Assembly (NCBI GenBank): GCA_900317555.1
Contig: ONHF01000006.1
Span: forward strand, 62,001-126,000
Direction of reading: 5' to 3'
From: an uncultured Lachnospiraceae bacterium
Lineage (GTDB): Bacteria; Bacillota; Clostridia; Lachnospirales; Lachnospiraceae
Length of the DNA: 64,000 nucleotides
Both the position numbers and the translations under genes were made by a program. The notes below the pieces were generated by a model. The model was not told where the DNA came from, made no database searches, and saw only the letters and a list, made by a program, of their open reading frames with translations. Positions 41,305 through 51,030 of this stretch are shown here, in pieces (position 1 is the first letter of the stretch; every line of letters starts with the position of its first letter).

Positions 41305-44300
41305 TTGGCTGAAAAACTGTTTTTTGAGGTTCTGCCGACCGTCCGTGTCGACAAAGGAATGCAGGATCTTTTCCGGGATGTGAAGATATCCAAGGTGAGT
41401 CTGAGCAAGGGCAGAGACCGCCTTCGGATTTATATGATATCCCGGCATCTGATTCCGAAAAAATTCATCTACAGGATGGAAAACGAGATCACGGGTGAAG
41501 TCTGTCATGGAACGGACGTACAGGCGGAGCTGATCGAACGGTATGACCTCTCGCGCCAGTATAACGCGAAGAGTCTGATGCAGGCCTACAGAGATTCGAT
41601 CACACTTGAAATGTGGAAGAAGAGCCCGATTGAAGGCAGTCTTTTCGGCAGCGCGGATATCGAATATCCGGAAGATAATGTCATTCTCCTGCGCATGGAG
41701 AAGAACGCGCTCGGAGAAGCAGAAGAAAAGAGGATGAAGGACCTGCTTGGCTCGATTTTCGTAGAAAGATGCGGGCTGGACGTTCATTTTCAGATGGAAT
41801 ATTCTCTTCCTGTGCGCAGCCATGCGCGCGCGGTTCTGGATGCGCAGACTCCTGTGACGAAAGAAGCTGCTGCCGGCACGGCAGAAAACGAAGCTCCGGA
41901 CGCTGCGGGACCGGAGCAGACCGGCAGTACAGAGGCTGTGACAGAGCCTTCCGGACCGCAGACCCGAAAGGATGCCGGGGGCGAACAGGGCAGCGCGAAG
42001 AAGGTGAAGAAGAATCGCGCAGTGCTTGGGTTCATCCGCTCCAGGAATCCTGCGGTCATCTGCGGCCGTGATTTTGACGATCATGTTATACCGATCAAGG
42101 ACATTGTCGGAGAAATCGGAGAAGTCTGCGTCCGCGGTCAGATCAGGAGCAGTGAAAGACGCGATATCAGGAACGACAAAACAATTATCAAGTGCGTCAT
42201 TACCGACTTTACCGATTCGATTATTGTAAAGCTTTTCGCGCCGACCGAAGTCGCAGAGCAGACGATGAACCGGCTGGCTCCGGAAAAATTCATCAAGGTC
42301 AAGGGATTCACGAAGCTGGATACCTACGACCATGAAATCACCATCACATCGCCTTCGGGGATCATGGAGATCCCCTCTTTTGTGGTACACAGAGAAGACC
42401 ATTACAACCAAAAACGCGTCGAGCTGCACCTGCACACAAAAATGAGCGATATGGACGGTGTATCCGAATGCAAGGATCTTGTCGAGCGGGCGTACAACTG
42501 GGGAATGCCCGCGGTCGCAATAACTGATCATGGCAACATTCAGGCTTTTCCGGATGCAAATCATGTCGTGCAAAAGCTCTTTGATAAGGCAAATGAAAAA
42601 CGCGCGAAGGAGAATCTCCCGCCTGTTGACCGCCAGAATTTTTTCAAAGTCATTTACGGCGTAGAATGCTACCTTGTCGATGATCTGCGGCAGATCGTCA
42701 CGTTCGGAGATACGGCGAATGATCCTGCCTTTACAGACAAAGCCTCATATATCACAGAAGCCGGAGAAGAACCGTCTCCCGGAGACTACAGCGTGGAAAA
42801 AGGCTCGTATGTTATTTTTGATATCGAGACGACCGGTTTTTCCTGTGATAATGATAAGATCATTGAAATCGGCGCTGTCCGCTATGAAAAAGGCGTGCGC
42901 ACAGGAGAGTTTTCCGAATTTATCAATCCGGGTATTCCCATCCCATACAGAATTACACAGCTGACCAGCATCACGGACGAGATGGTCATGCAGGCGCCTC
43001 CCGTCAGTGAGGTTTTGCCGCGCTTTCTGGAGTTCTGCAAGGGCTGTGTCACGGTCGGACACAATGTCAGCTTCGATATCAGTTTTATCCGGAAAAATGC
43101 GCGTGATCTCGGACTGCCATGTCCTCTGACAACGATTGATACGATGGACATGGCAAGGACTGTTTTGCCGGGCCATAAAAGCTACAACCTGGACGCTGTC
43201 GGAAAGCTGTTGAACGTCGTCAATCCACATCATCACCGCGCGGTGGACGACGCCGCGACAACCGCGGAAATCTTCATCCGGCTGCTTCCGATGTTCACAG
43301 AAAAAGGAGCTGTGACGCTCCGGGGCATCAACGCGATGGCACAGGACGACCCGGATATTATCCGGAGAAAACGGCCGTATCATTGCATTCTGCTCGCGAG
43401 AAATACCATCGGCAGAGTCAACCTGTACCGTCTGATCAGCGCGTCTCACCTGACGTACTTCTATCAGAAGCCGAAGATTCCCAAGAGCCTTCTGATCAAA
43501 TACAGGGAAGGGCTGCTCGTCGGCTCCGCCTGCGTCGCGGGAGAACTGTATCAGGCGATTCTGGATCAGAGGAGCGAAGAGAGAATCGCGGAAATCGTAC
43601 AGTTTTATGACTATCTGGAAATCCAGCCTAGGGACAACAACCGGTTTCTGATCTCGTCCGAACGCTATGAGAAGATAAAAAGCGAAGAGGATGTGCTGAA
43701 CATCAACCGGAGAATCGTGGCACTTGGCGATAAATTCGGAAAGCCGGTTGCCGCCACCTGCGATGTGCATTTCCTTGATCCGGAAGATCAGATTTACCGC
43801 ACAATTTTGCAGGACAGTATGGGTATGGGCGGCGACGCCGAGGAGCCGGCACCTCTGTACCTGCGGACGACCGATGAGATGATGGATGAATTCGCGTATC
43901 TGGGACAGACGAAGTGCGAGGAAGTCGTCATCACGAACACCAATAAAATCGCGGATATGATCGAACCGATTTCGCCTGTGCGCCCGGACAAATGCCCTCC
44001 TGTCATTCAGGATTCGGACAAGCAGCTGCGGGAAATCTGCTATAACAAGGCACATGCGATGTACGGCGATCCGCTGCCGGAAATTGTGTCGAAGCGCCTC
44101 GAGAGAGAATTGACTTCGATCATTAAAAACGGCTATTCGGTGATGTATATCATCGCGCAGAAGCTGGTGTGGAAATCCAATGAGGACGGGTACCTGGTCG
44201 GTTCGAGAGGATCGGTGGGATCTTCGTTTGTTGCAACCATGGCCGGCATTACGGAAGTCAATCCGCTCTCCCCGCATTACTACTGTGAAAAATGCCATTA

Positions 44301-45915
44301 CTCGGATTTTGACTCTGATCTTGTGAAGTCCTACGCGGGCAAGTGCGGCGTCGATATGCCGGACAAAACATGTCCGAAATGCGGCGCGCCTCTGATCAAG
44401 GCGGGATTTGATATCCCGTTTGAGACGTTCCTTGGCTTCAAGGGAGACAAGGAGCCTGATATTGATCTGAATTTCTCAGGGGAATATCAGGCGAAGGCAC
44501 ATGCATATACGAAGGTTATTTTCGGACACGAGCAGACCTTCAAGGCGGGTACGATCGCGACTGTAGCGGATAAAACAGCGTTCGGCTACGTCCGCGGCTA
44601 CTGCGAGCGGCACCAGAAGTCGATCCGGGGCTGCGAAATGCAGCGGCTTTCAGAGGGAATCACCGGCGTCAGGAGGAGTACAGGACAGCACCCGGGCGGT
44701 ATCGTCGTACTGCCGGTTGGTGAAGAAATCAATACGTTCACGCCGGTGCAGCACCCGGCGAATGATATGACGACGAATATCGTCACGACGCATTTTGACT
44801 ATCATTCCATTGATCACAATCTGCTGAAGCTCGATATTCTGGGACATGATGACCCGACGATGATCCGCATGCTGCAGGATCTGACCGGGATCGATCCGAT
44901 GAACATTCCGATTGCGGACCCGAAGGTCATGAGCCTTTTTACGTCGACAAAAGCGCTCGGCATTACGCCGGAGCAGAACGGCGGCATCAAGGTCGGGACA
45001 CTGGGCGTCCCCGAATTCGGTACGAAGTTTGTCATGGGAATGCTGCAGGATACGCAGCCGAAAACGCTGTCCGAGCTGATCAAGATCTCCGGTCTCTCGC
45101 ATGGAACCGATGTCTGGCTTGGAAACGCGCAGGAGGCAATTGCAAACGGATTCTGTACGCTGGCAACCTGCATTGGCTGCCGTGACGATATCATGACGTA
45201 TCTGATCGGCAAAGGACTGGACCCGTCGGAGAGTTTCAAGATCATGGAGAACGTCCGGAAGGGAAAGGTTGCCGGCGGAGGCGTCAAGCAGTGGCCGCAG
45301 TGGTGTGAAGATATGAAAGAGCATGGCGTACCGGACTGGTACATGCGCTGCTGTGAGAAAATCAAGTACATGTTTCCAAAGGGGCATGCGGTCGCTTACG
45401 TCATGATGGCGCTGCGAATCGCGTGGTTCAAGGTTTACCGGCCGGCGGCGTATTACGCGGCATACTATACGATCCGCGCCAAGGCATTTGACTATGAGCT
45501 GATGGCGCAGGGGCAGGCACATCTTCTGGATGTCATGGAGCAGTATAACGCGAGAAAAGACGAACTGACGCAGGCGGAGCAGTCGCAGCTCGATGATATG
45601 ATGATTGTGCGGGAGATGTATGCGCGGGGGATTTGTTTTGCTCCGATGGATATTACAAAAGCAAAAGGCAGACATTTCCAGACGGTTGATGACCGCACAC
45701 TGATGCCTTCGTTCAACAGCATTGCCGGAATGGGGGACAAGGCGGCGGATCAGCTGGAAGAAGCCGTCAAACTGGGCCCGTTTGTGTCCAAGCAGGATGT
45801 GCGCGACCGCGCGAAGATCTCCGGTACGATTGTGGATAAAATGGTATCGCTTGGTATGCTCGGGGATCTGCCGGATACGAATCAGTTCAGTCTGTTTGAT
45901 CTGGGAATGCGTTAA
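41305..45915 (+). CDS. polC: DNA polymerase III PolC (Gram-positive replicase)
   Basis: Main replicative polymerase, 1536 residues, with built-in proofreading. Domains in order: N-terminal domains (1-200), a variable Ala/Glu/Pro-rich linker (about 185-235), OB fold (about 255-350), PHP domain beginning H375-L-H377 (split), DEDDh exonuclease inserted at about 500-665 with D506-I-E508 in VIFDIETTGF, then the rest of PHP. The C-family palm follows with D1052-I-D1054, the zinc-binding YYCEKCHY/CPKCGAP segment, and helix-hairpin-helix and C-terminal parts ending QFSLFDLGMR. Start is TTG at 41305 with GAGG at 41294-41297. Confidence 0.97.
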   Translation: MAEKLFFEVLPTVRVDKGMQDLFRDVKISKVSLSKGRDRLRIYMISRHLIPKKFIYRMENEITGEVCHGTDVQAELIERYDLSRQYNAKSLMQAYRDSITLEMWKKSPIEGSLFGSADIEYPEDNVILLRMEKNALGEAEEKRMKDLLGSIFVERCGLDVHFQMEYSLPVRSHARAVLDAQTPVTKEAAAGTAENEAPDAAGPEQTGSTEAVTEPSGPQTRKDAGGEQGSAKKVKKNRAVLGFIRSRNPAVICGRDFDDHVIPIKDIVGEIGEVCVRGQIRSSERRDIRNDKTIIKCVITDFTDSIIVKLFAPTEVAEQTMNRLAPEKFIKVKGFTKLDTYDHEITITSPSGIMEIPSFVVHREDHYNQKRVELHLHTKMSDMDGVSECKDLVERAYNWGMPAVAITDHGNIQAFPDANHVVQKLFDKANEKRAKENLPPVDRQNFFKVIYGVECYLVDDLRQIVTFGDTANDPAFTDKASYITEAGEEPSPGDYSVEKGSYVIFDIETTGFSCDNDKIIEIGAVRYEKGVRTGEFSEFINPGIPIPYRITQLTSITDEMVMQAPPVSEVLPRFLEFCKGCVTVGHNVSFDISFIRKNARDLGLPCPLTTIDTMDMARTVLPGHKSYNLDAVGKLLNVVNPHHHRAVDDAATTAEIFIRLLPMFTEKGAVTLRGINAMAQDDPDIIRRKRPYHCILLARNTIGRVNLYRLISASHLTYFYQKPKIPKSLLIKYREGLLVGSACVAGELYQAILDQRSEERIAEIVQFYDYLEIQPRDNNRFLISSERYEKIKSEEDVLNINRRIVALGDKFGKPVAATCDVHFLDPEDQIYRTILQDSMGMGGDAEEPAPLYLRTTDEMMDEFAYLGQTKCEEVVITNTNKIADMIEPISPVRPDKCPPVIQDSDKQLREICYNKAHAMYGDPLPEIVSKRLERELTSIIKNGYSVMYIIAQKLVWKSNEDGYLVGSRGSVGSSFVATMAGITEVNPLSPHYYCEKCHYSDFDSDLVKSYAGKCGVDMPDKTCPKCGAPLIKAGFDIPFETFLGFKGDKEPDIDLNFSGEYQAKAHAYTKVIFGHEQTFKAGTIATVADKTAFGYVRGYCERHQKSIRGCEMQRLSEGITGVRRSTGQHPGGIVVLPVGEEINTFTPVQHPANDMTTNIVTTHFDYHSIDHNLLKLDILGHDDPTMIRMLQDLTGIDPMNIPIADPKVMSLFTSTKALGITPEQNGGIKVGTLGVPEFGTKFVMGMLQDTQPKTLSELIKISGLSHGTDVWLGNAQEAIANGFCTLATCIGCRDDIMTYLIGKGLDPSESFKIMENVRKGKVAGGGVKQWPQWCEDMKEHGVPDWYMRCCEKIKYMFPKGHAVAYVMMALRIAWFKVYRPAAYYAAYYTIRAKAFDYELMAQGQAHLLDVMEQYNARKDELTQAEQSQLDDMMIVREMYARGICFAPMDITKAKGRHFQTVDDRTLMPSFNSIAGMGDKAADQLEEAVKLGPFVSKQDVRDRAKISGTIVDKMVSLGMLGDLPDTNQFSLFDLGMR

Positions 45916-45927
45916 ATAGGGGGAGTA

Positions 45928-46656
45928 ATGGAGTTTGCTGTCATCAGCGAGAGCATCCGGGAGACCAAAAAGATCTACGGCGCAATCTATGAGTGGGGGA
46001 TGCGCAGGAAAAAGGCACCTTCGGTCCGTACTTTCCGGAGCGCAAGAGAATACCTGAAAGCGGATACCGGCGGATTTACGATGACGTTCATCGCTCTCCA
46101 TGACAGCACCGGCATGGAACTGCTGCAGCGGCTGTACGAACAGAACGCACCGGGACTTTTCATCTTTGTCTCGGACGATGAGAGGCAGGCACTGCAGGCA
46201 ATCCGCTGCCATGTGTTCGGGTATTATGTGCGTCCTGTCAATAAAGAGAAGGTTATGACGTCGCTGGATGACATGATTCTTTTTGAGAAGCGGTTCGACG
46301 CGAGGAAACAGGTGACCTTTCCTTCCCACAGGCAGAAAGTAACACTGCCTGTGGCTTCGATCGAGTATATCCTGTCCGACAATCATTATATTGATGTGTA
46401 TGCAGCGTCCAGCGAGCCCGGCAGGCCTTCGTTTTCCTGCCGGATGAAGCTTTCGGAAGCCGAGCAGCTGCTCGATGATGCCCGGTTCCTCCACTGTAAC
46501 AGGGGAGTCCTCATCAATATGGACCGCGTCGCGTCTTTCGATGACAGACAGTTCCTGCGCATGGAAAACGGAGAGAACTTTGAAATTAAAAAGAGCGGAC
46601 GCAGCCAGATCGCGGGCCTCCTGCGGCACTACAGGAAAGAAAGCCGGTTAGGATAA
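45928..46656 (+). CDS. LytTR-domain regulator with degenerate receiver
   Basis: A 242-residue DNA-binding protein. Residues about 128-236 form a LytTR domain (SIEYILSDNHYIDVY, FLHCNRGVLINMDRV, FEIKKSGRSQIAGL). The N-terminal 120 residues have receiver-like alternation but lack its chemistry: where the phosphorylated Asp should follow strand 3 the sequence is TFIALHDSTG, with no acidic residue at the expected place, and the usual conserved Lys is replaced in YYVRPV. It is probably not a phospho-relay response regulator; it may sense something else. AGGGGGAG ribosome site; 12 bp after polC. Its 3' end overlaps the convergent AAA gene by 9 bp. Confidence 0.82.
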   Translation: MEFAVISESIRETKKIYGAIYEWGMRRKKAPSVRTFRSAREYLKADTGGFTMTFIALHDSTGMELLQRLYEQNAPGLFIFVSDDERQALQAIRCHVFGYYVRPVNKEKVMTSLDDMILFEKRFDARKQVTFPSHRQKVTLPVASIEYILSDNHYIDVYAASSEPGRPSFSCRMKLSEAEQLLDDARFLHCNRGVLINMDRVASFDDRQFLRMENGENFEIKKSGRSQIAGLLRHYRKESRLG

Positions 46657-48456
46657 GAGAATTGAGCGCACATCATCCGCGTTAAATGTAACACCGGCAA
46701 GGTGTTTTGTCTCAATCTGGAAGAGGGCGTTTGCCGCGAGATGTTCCGCGGCCTGCTCGAGATCCCGGACGCCCGGCATATCGGAATACAGATCAATAAT
46801 CGCGTCTACCGCGCTGTCCCGTATGACGCATTCATCCTTGTCCATTTCCATTTTCCGGAGAACTTTCGGAAGAGAGTATTTCTTGAAAATGATCTTCTTC
46901 TCATCGTGTGTATAGTCCGGAATATCAATCACTGCAAAACGGGTCAGGAGCGGATCGCTGATTCTGCTCTTGTCGTTTGCCGTGGCGATCGGATATACGC
47001 CCTGGGTGGGAATCGTGCATTCGATATAGTTGTCCGTGTAACCAAGTCCGTCCAGAAGCGTTAACAGCGCGTCTGCCGGGTTTCCGGAGGAGCCGCGCGC
47101 GTCGGATTTATCCAGCTCGTTGATAATAAATACAAGATTGGAGGCACCGGCCTGGGAAAAAGCTTCCATGATTTTGCCGGGCTTCGCGTTTGCGTAGACT
47201 CTGGGGCTGCCGGTCAGCGCCTCGCTGTCATGAATGGCGCTCATGTCGAGAGACGTCCAGGGAAGACGCAGAATTTTGGCAACCGCGTAGGCAATCTGGG
47301 ATTTTCCGGTGCCTGCCGGTCCGCAGAGAAGAAGGCCGTAGCTTGGAAGCGTATGCGTCCGGTTAATCTGGATGATGGTTTCAATGACACGCTGCTTGAC
47401 TTTTTCAAGGCCGTACAGCTCTTCATTTAGAATACGTCTTGCCTTGTCCGGATCGATGGATTCGAAATAGGTATCTTTCCAGCGGATATGCAGCATCATC
47501 GAGAGAGCGCGCTGCGCGTGGCGCTTCTCCTCGGGACTGATTGTGTTCGTATTGATCAGCGCGATGTTACGGTGGCACCAGTTCAGAATATTCCGGGGCA
47601 GCGTTTCACCTGTGATCTCCAGAAAATCCACCATACTCGGCATGTCCGTCAGAAGCATATCCTGCGGTATGTTCTCCGCTTCTTCGCCCTCCGGCAGGTC
47701 TTCCGGCGGATTGGAAGCCAGAAGGCGCTGAATGGAGAGCTGCAGAAAATCATTATTGGCAGTCTCAATGCTCTGGTTCGAGTTAATGTCGACAGCCCGG
47801 ATCTTATAAACTGCGTAGCCCCTCCGGCAGGGGATGCCGGAGAGCCGGACGCCGATATGGCTTTTCCCAAGCCATTGCACGAGCCGGATAAAACGCCGGT
47901 CAAGCATCAGAATATCACAGCTGTGAAGCCTTCCGCCCGCGGTATATTCAAACGAGGAGCGCCTGTCCGGATTCGTGAATGCGCCGTTTTGATGATGCGG
48001 AAGAACGTGCGGCATGTCTTCGAGGATCAGGATCGGATGGTTTTCATCCGCATGGTGCGCATCGCTGCGCTCTATGGTATAGGTAATGACAGGCGCAGGC
48101 GCAGCGTCTTTGCCGGCACTTTGCGGCCTTGATTCTGCGGAGGCATGGCTGCCTTCCGCCGGTGCGGACGTTGATCCTTCGAAAGGCGCGGATTCTGCTG
48201 CATTTTCCTTCCGTGAAGCTCCGCCTTCCGGCCTGACCTGCGCTGTCGGATCGCCTTCTCCCTTTTCAATAAAACCGAGCGTTGTATAACTGGAAAGCAC
48301 ACCGTCCAGATCGGCGTCGCTTAGAGATCCGCTCTGATCCCGCAGCAGTGTTTCCCAGAAAGAGCGCAGATTCGAAAGCTCCGAAGCTGTAACTTTGCTT
48401 GTATAGCGCATGCCGTTGGCCTGCAGAATTTCTTCAAAAGTCGTAAATGGTTTCAT
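46648..48456 (-). CDS. Lon-like AAA+ ATPase lacking the protease domain
   Basis: A 602-residue cytoplasmic protein. The N-terminal 60 residues, a disordered Ala/Ser/Glu linker (about 65-122) and a middle region (about 123-330) match nothing I recognise. The AAA module (about 340-560) is Lon-type: LNEELYGLEKVKQRVIE, Walker A GPAGTGKS (379-386), SPRVYANAKPGKIMEAFSQA, sensor 1 in ATAND and arginine finger in LLTRF. Walker B is LVFIINELDK: the Asp of the usual DE is Asn446, while Glu447 is kept. The chain ends after the AAA lid, so the Ser-Lys protease domain of Lon is absent. Target and role are unknown. Confidence 0.8.
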   Translation of the reverse strand: MKPFTTFEEILQANGMRYTSKVTASELSNLRSFWETLLRDQSGSLSDADLDGVLSSYTTLGFIEKGEGDPTAQVRPEGGASRKENAAESAPFEGSTSAPAEGSHASAESRPQSAGKDAAPAPVITYTIERSDAHHADENHPILILEDMPHVLPHHQNGAFTNPDRRSSFEYTAGGRLHSCDILMLDRRFIRLVQWLGKSHIGVRLSGIPCRRGYAVYKIRAVDINSNQSIETANNDFLQLSIQRLLASNPPEDLPEGEEAENIPQDMLLTDMPSMVDFLEITGETLPRNILNWCHRNIALINTNTISPEEKRHAQRALSMMLHIRWKDTYFESIDPDKARRILNEELYGLEKVKQRVIETIIQINRTHTLPSYGLLLCGPAGTGKSQIAYAVAKILRLPWTSLDMSAIHDSEALTGSPRVYANAKPGKIMEAFSQAGASNLVFIINELDKSDARGSSGNPADALLTLLDGLGYTDNYIECTIPTQGVYPIATANDKSRISDPLLTRFAVIDIPDYTHDEKKIIFKKYSLPKVLRKMEMDKDECVIRDSAVDAIIDLYSDMPGVRDLEQAAEHLAANALFQIETKHLAGVTFNADDVRSILLS

Positions 48457-48494
48457 TCCTTCTTCTCCCCGGCTCTTTTGCGGAGCCTGCCACC

Positions 48495-48500
48495 ATTATA
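48495..48500 (-). promoter_or_regulatory. Promoter -10 of the Lon-like AAA gene
   Basis: TATAAT on the minus strand, preceded directly by TG, about 39 bp ahead of the start codon. The -35 (TGTTAA at 17 bp) is weak. Confidence 0.5.
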
Positions 48501-48533
48501 CAGGGACATCGCATGATTTAACAGAAACTTCAT

Positions 48534-48562
48534 TTGATTTTTCAGGGCAAAGCATCTATGAT
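48534..48562 (+). promoter_or_regulatory. Promoter of the HD-domain gene
   Basis: TTGATT (48534-48539) and TATGAT (48557-48562), 17-bp spacer, divergent from the AAA gene promoter 34 bp away. Confidence 0.7.
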
Positions 48563-48604
48563 GTTCGTGATGTCAAGGGACACGAAAGACCGGAGAGGAG
48601 AAGA

Positions 48605-49117
48605 ATGGAAGAAAGAGAGTATCTTTTGGAACAGATGAATCTGTATGGCAGGACAGTTCTTGCAAGCCCGCAGTTCCGGCGCACATTTACGCAGACTCAT
48701 CATTTCCGGACAACAGTCGGAGATCATTCGGTAAATGTAACGCTTGCATCTTTATGGCTGTGCCGGTTTCTCTCCAGATTCGGTATTCATACGGACCCGA
48801 AACGGATGACAACGGCAGCGCTTTGCCACGATCTTGGTATTATCGGCCGTTATGACAAGTTTAACAGCAACAGGGAATGCTGCAGGCAGCACCCGATTGA
48901 TTCCGCGGCGATTGCGAAGGAGCTTCTTCCGAATGCGGATCAGGAAACCCTGGAAATTATTAAAGATCATATGTGGCCTGTGACCGGCAGCATGCCGCGC
49001 ACATGGGAGGGATTTATTATTACGATCGCCGACAAGTACTGTGCTGTCCGGGAACTTACCGGAAGGGAATATCATACGCAGAAGATTTCTCTGCGCCCCG
49101 CGGCGGTCAGAAGATAG
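48605..49117 (+). CDS. HD-domain phosphohydrolase
   Basis: A 170-residue metal-dependent hydrolase. The HD pair is H75-D76 in AALCHDLGIIGRYDK, with upstream His in VGDHSVNVTLAS and downstream HPIDSAAIAKELL and IKDHMWPVTG holding further ligands. Members of this broad family cleave nucleotides or phosphodiesters; the substrate is not evident. The start is ATG 48605 with GGAGAGGAG directly upstream; the longer frame back to 48410 overlaps the divergent gene and is rejected. A strong terminator follows. Confidence 0.82.
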   Translation: MEEREYLLEQMNLYGRTVLASPQFRRTFTQTHHFRTTVGDHSVNVTLASLWLCRFLSRFGIHTDPKRMTTAALCHDLGIIGRYDKFNSNRECCRQHPIDSAAIAKELLPNADQETLEIIKDHMWPVTGSMPRTWEGFIITIADKYCAVRELTGREYHTQKISLRPAAVRR

Positions 49118-49167
49118 CCCGTATTGCATTACCGGAAATCAAATGGAAGATTATATGGATAGAAAAA

Positions 49168-49208
49168 GGGAACCCGCGCGAATCACTTCGCGCGGGTTCC
49201 TTTTTTTC
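49168..49208. terminator. Bidirectional terminator after the HD gene and the sulfatase-like gene
   Basis: A perfect 14-bp stem, GGAACCCGCGCGAA (49169-49182) with TTCGCGCGGGTTCC (49187-49200), loop TCAC, followed by seven T on the plus strand and CTTTTTC on the minus strand. Confidence 0.95.
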
Positions 49209-49218
49209 GGGCTTGCTG

Positions 49219-51030
49219 TCAGTCTGTTTTGAATTTGACATTATCGGTCAGATCGACTGTGCCGTTCTGCGTTTTGATTCTGACCATCGCCGTAATGGTG
49301 TCGTAACCGTCAAAACGCTGCAGGCGCACATTCGCGGTGTAAGTGCCATCCGGCTGCCGCTCCAGCTTGGGTGAATACAGAATCAGCTGATCCGAACCCC
49401 GGATCTGCAGATATGCGTACCGGATTTCCATGCCGAACTTCGTAAGATCCTGCAGGCCGGTGACTTCGAAGTGTTTGAACTCACCTTCGTTGGAAGCCTT
49501 GATTTTGGGCTTCATCTTGCGGATGGCCCTTCTGGTTTCAATGACCTGACGGCTGATGCCCGAAGCTTTATTCATAAACTGCGAGTTGCGCATCAGCTCG
49601 ACATTTTCTTCGTCCAGGCCGTCGCGCTCAGTCAGCGTCGGAACATCGGAAAACAGATTCGTGCCAAGCCCCAGTCGGTTGCCGTCAATTGTGCAGCCCA
49701 GCGCCGCCAGCGTTGTCGGGAAGTCGTCAAAGGTGGAATACAGACGTGTTTTGTCCGGATCCGCAGGCTTTGCGTCCGCATTAATATATACCGTATAAAC
49801 CTTCCGCTGATAGTCCTTTGCCACGTCATCACAGAAATCCGCGTCCATCGTCGGATGGTCACCGGAAATGACAATGGTCGTATTACTGTACCAGGGTTGC
49901 TGTTGACACCACTTGATGAATTCCGCCACCTGTCTGCTCGAGCAGTGCATGACATTCGCATACTGGTTTCCTTCAAATTCATCGTCACACAGAGAGCAGA
50001 CATAGCCGTCAGGAAAATGCGTGTCCACCGTCAGCATTGTAAAATTGAAGGGCTGTGTGGATTTTCCAAGCGAAGAGAGCTTGTCTTTCGCGAAAGCAAA
50101 GAGCTTCTGGTCTTCATATCCCCACCATACGTGATAGTTATAGGGAATCAGGCCGTTCTGCCGCGCGTAGGTATAGTCCAGCATTTCGTAATTGCCGTGT
50201 TCGGTGAAATACGTGTCACGGCCGCCGAAGCTTGCGTTCGAGCCCATCATCAGATACTGCTGATAGCCGGCGTCATCGAGAATATCGCCGAGTGTGCGGA
50301 TCCCGGGGAAGAACTTTTCCTGCGAGCTCATACCGTTTGTATCCAGCGGAATTTTCAGTGGAAGGCCACTGGTCTGCGCGAACATGGCGCCGACGGTCCA
50401 GGTTGCGCCGGTCATGGCAATACCGCCGTTCAGGGTTTTATCTCTACCCGAAAAATCTTCGTTGTCTTCCGCAAGCTTTGTCAGCTCCGGAATTGCGTTG
50501 AAGTCAAAACCGCCGCCGTTTTTCCTGTCGGCATAAGTCATTTCCATCGATTCCAGATAGATGTAAATCAGGTTTCTCTTCTTTTGGGGAAACCGGACGT
50601 CGACTTTGGAAGGATCCGCGTAGTTGTCTTCAATATAGGTAGAGTCTTTGCCGTGGTTGACAAGAAAGCTGGTAAAATCCAGTTCGACCCAGGCATAGGC
50701 GCCTGCGGTAAGCGTTACGGCCGCGCAGACAACGATGCCCGGCAGGATTACCTTGCGCTGCAGGTTTTTCTTCCGGAGAAGAAAGAGTACTACGATGAGT
50801 CCCGCCGCGATGACCGCTGCAGGGACAACCGCGCTTAAAACGTACTTCGCGATCATGTTGTTGCCGGTGCCGGCGAGTGGCGCTGTCAGCTGAAAGTAGA
50901 TTTCCTCAACGGTCAGACTGCTCCAGTTGGAGAAAGCCCAGTGCGCGCTGAGGAGCAGCAGCGCCGCGATAAAAGCGAAGATGACAAGGATTCCTTCAAT
51001 AATGATATTTCGTTTTCTGCTTCTTTTCAT
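49219..51030 (-). CDS. Phosphoglycerol transferase-like sulfatase (LtaS/MdoB family)
   Basis: A 603-residue membrane enzyme. Three hydrophobic helices (about 9-30, 62-86, 95-115) anchor an extracellular alkaline-phosphatase-fold domain. Metal ligands and nucleophile follow the family: E160 in IYLESME and T210 in AMTGATWTVGAMFAQTSG, then SGDHPTMDAD. The TWTVGAM-type motif is closer to MdoB/OpgB phosphoglycerol transferases than to classic LtaS with five helices, so it may add glycerophosphate to a polymer or glycan. A beta-rich C-terminal domain (about 480-603) is extra. The ATG is preceded by no strong ribosome site (AAAATTATTATG). Confidence 0.85.
   Translation of the reverse strand: MKRSRKRNIIIEGILVIFAFIAALLLLSAHWAFSNWSSLTVEEIYFQLTAPLAGTGNNMIAKYVLSAVVPAAVIAAGLIVVLFLLRKKNLQRKVILPGIVVCAAVTLTAGAYAWVELDFTSFLVNHGKDSTYIEDNYADPSKVDVRFPQKKRNLIYIYLESMEMTYADRKNGGGFDFNAIPELTKLAEDNEDFSGRDKTLNGGIAMTGATWTVGAMFAQTSGLPLKIPLDTNGMSSQEKFFPGIRTLGDILDDAGYQQYLMMGSNASFGGRDTYFTEHGNYEMLDYTYARQNGLIPYNYHVWWGYEDQKLFAFAKDKLSSLGKSTQPFNFTMLTVDTHFPDGYVCSLCDDEFEGNQYANVMHCSSRQVAEFIKWCQQQPWYSNTTIVISGDHPTMDADFCDDVAKDYQRKVYTVYINADAKPADPDKTRLYSTFDDFPTTLAALGCTIDGNRLGLGTNLFSDVPTLTERDGLDEENVELMRNSQFMNKASGISRQVIETRRAIRKMKPKIKASNEGEFKHFEVTGLQDLTKFGMEIRYAYLQIRGSDQLILYSPKLERQPDGTYTANVRLQRFDGYDTITAMVRIKTQNGTVDLTDNVKFKTD

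Noticed and set aside
41305..41400. A frameshift or wrong start in polC because it begins at TTG
   Set aside because: A GAGG ribosome site is correctly spaced and the first residues match the PolC N-terminus; TTG starts recur in this window (oppB, sigH).
49471..50838. A 455-codon plus-strand frame opposite the sulfatase-like gene
   Set aside because: Antisense shadow; composition and missing ribosome site argue against it.
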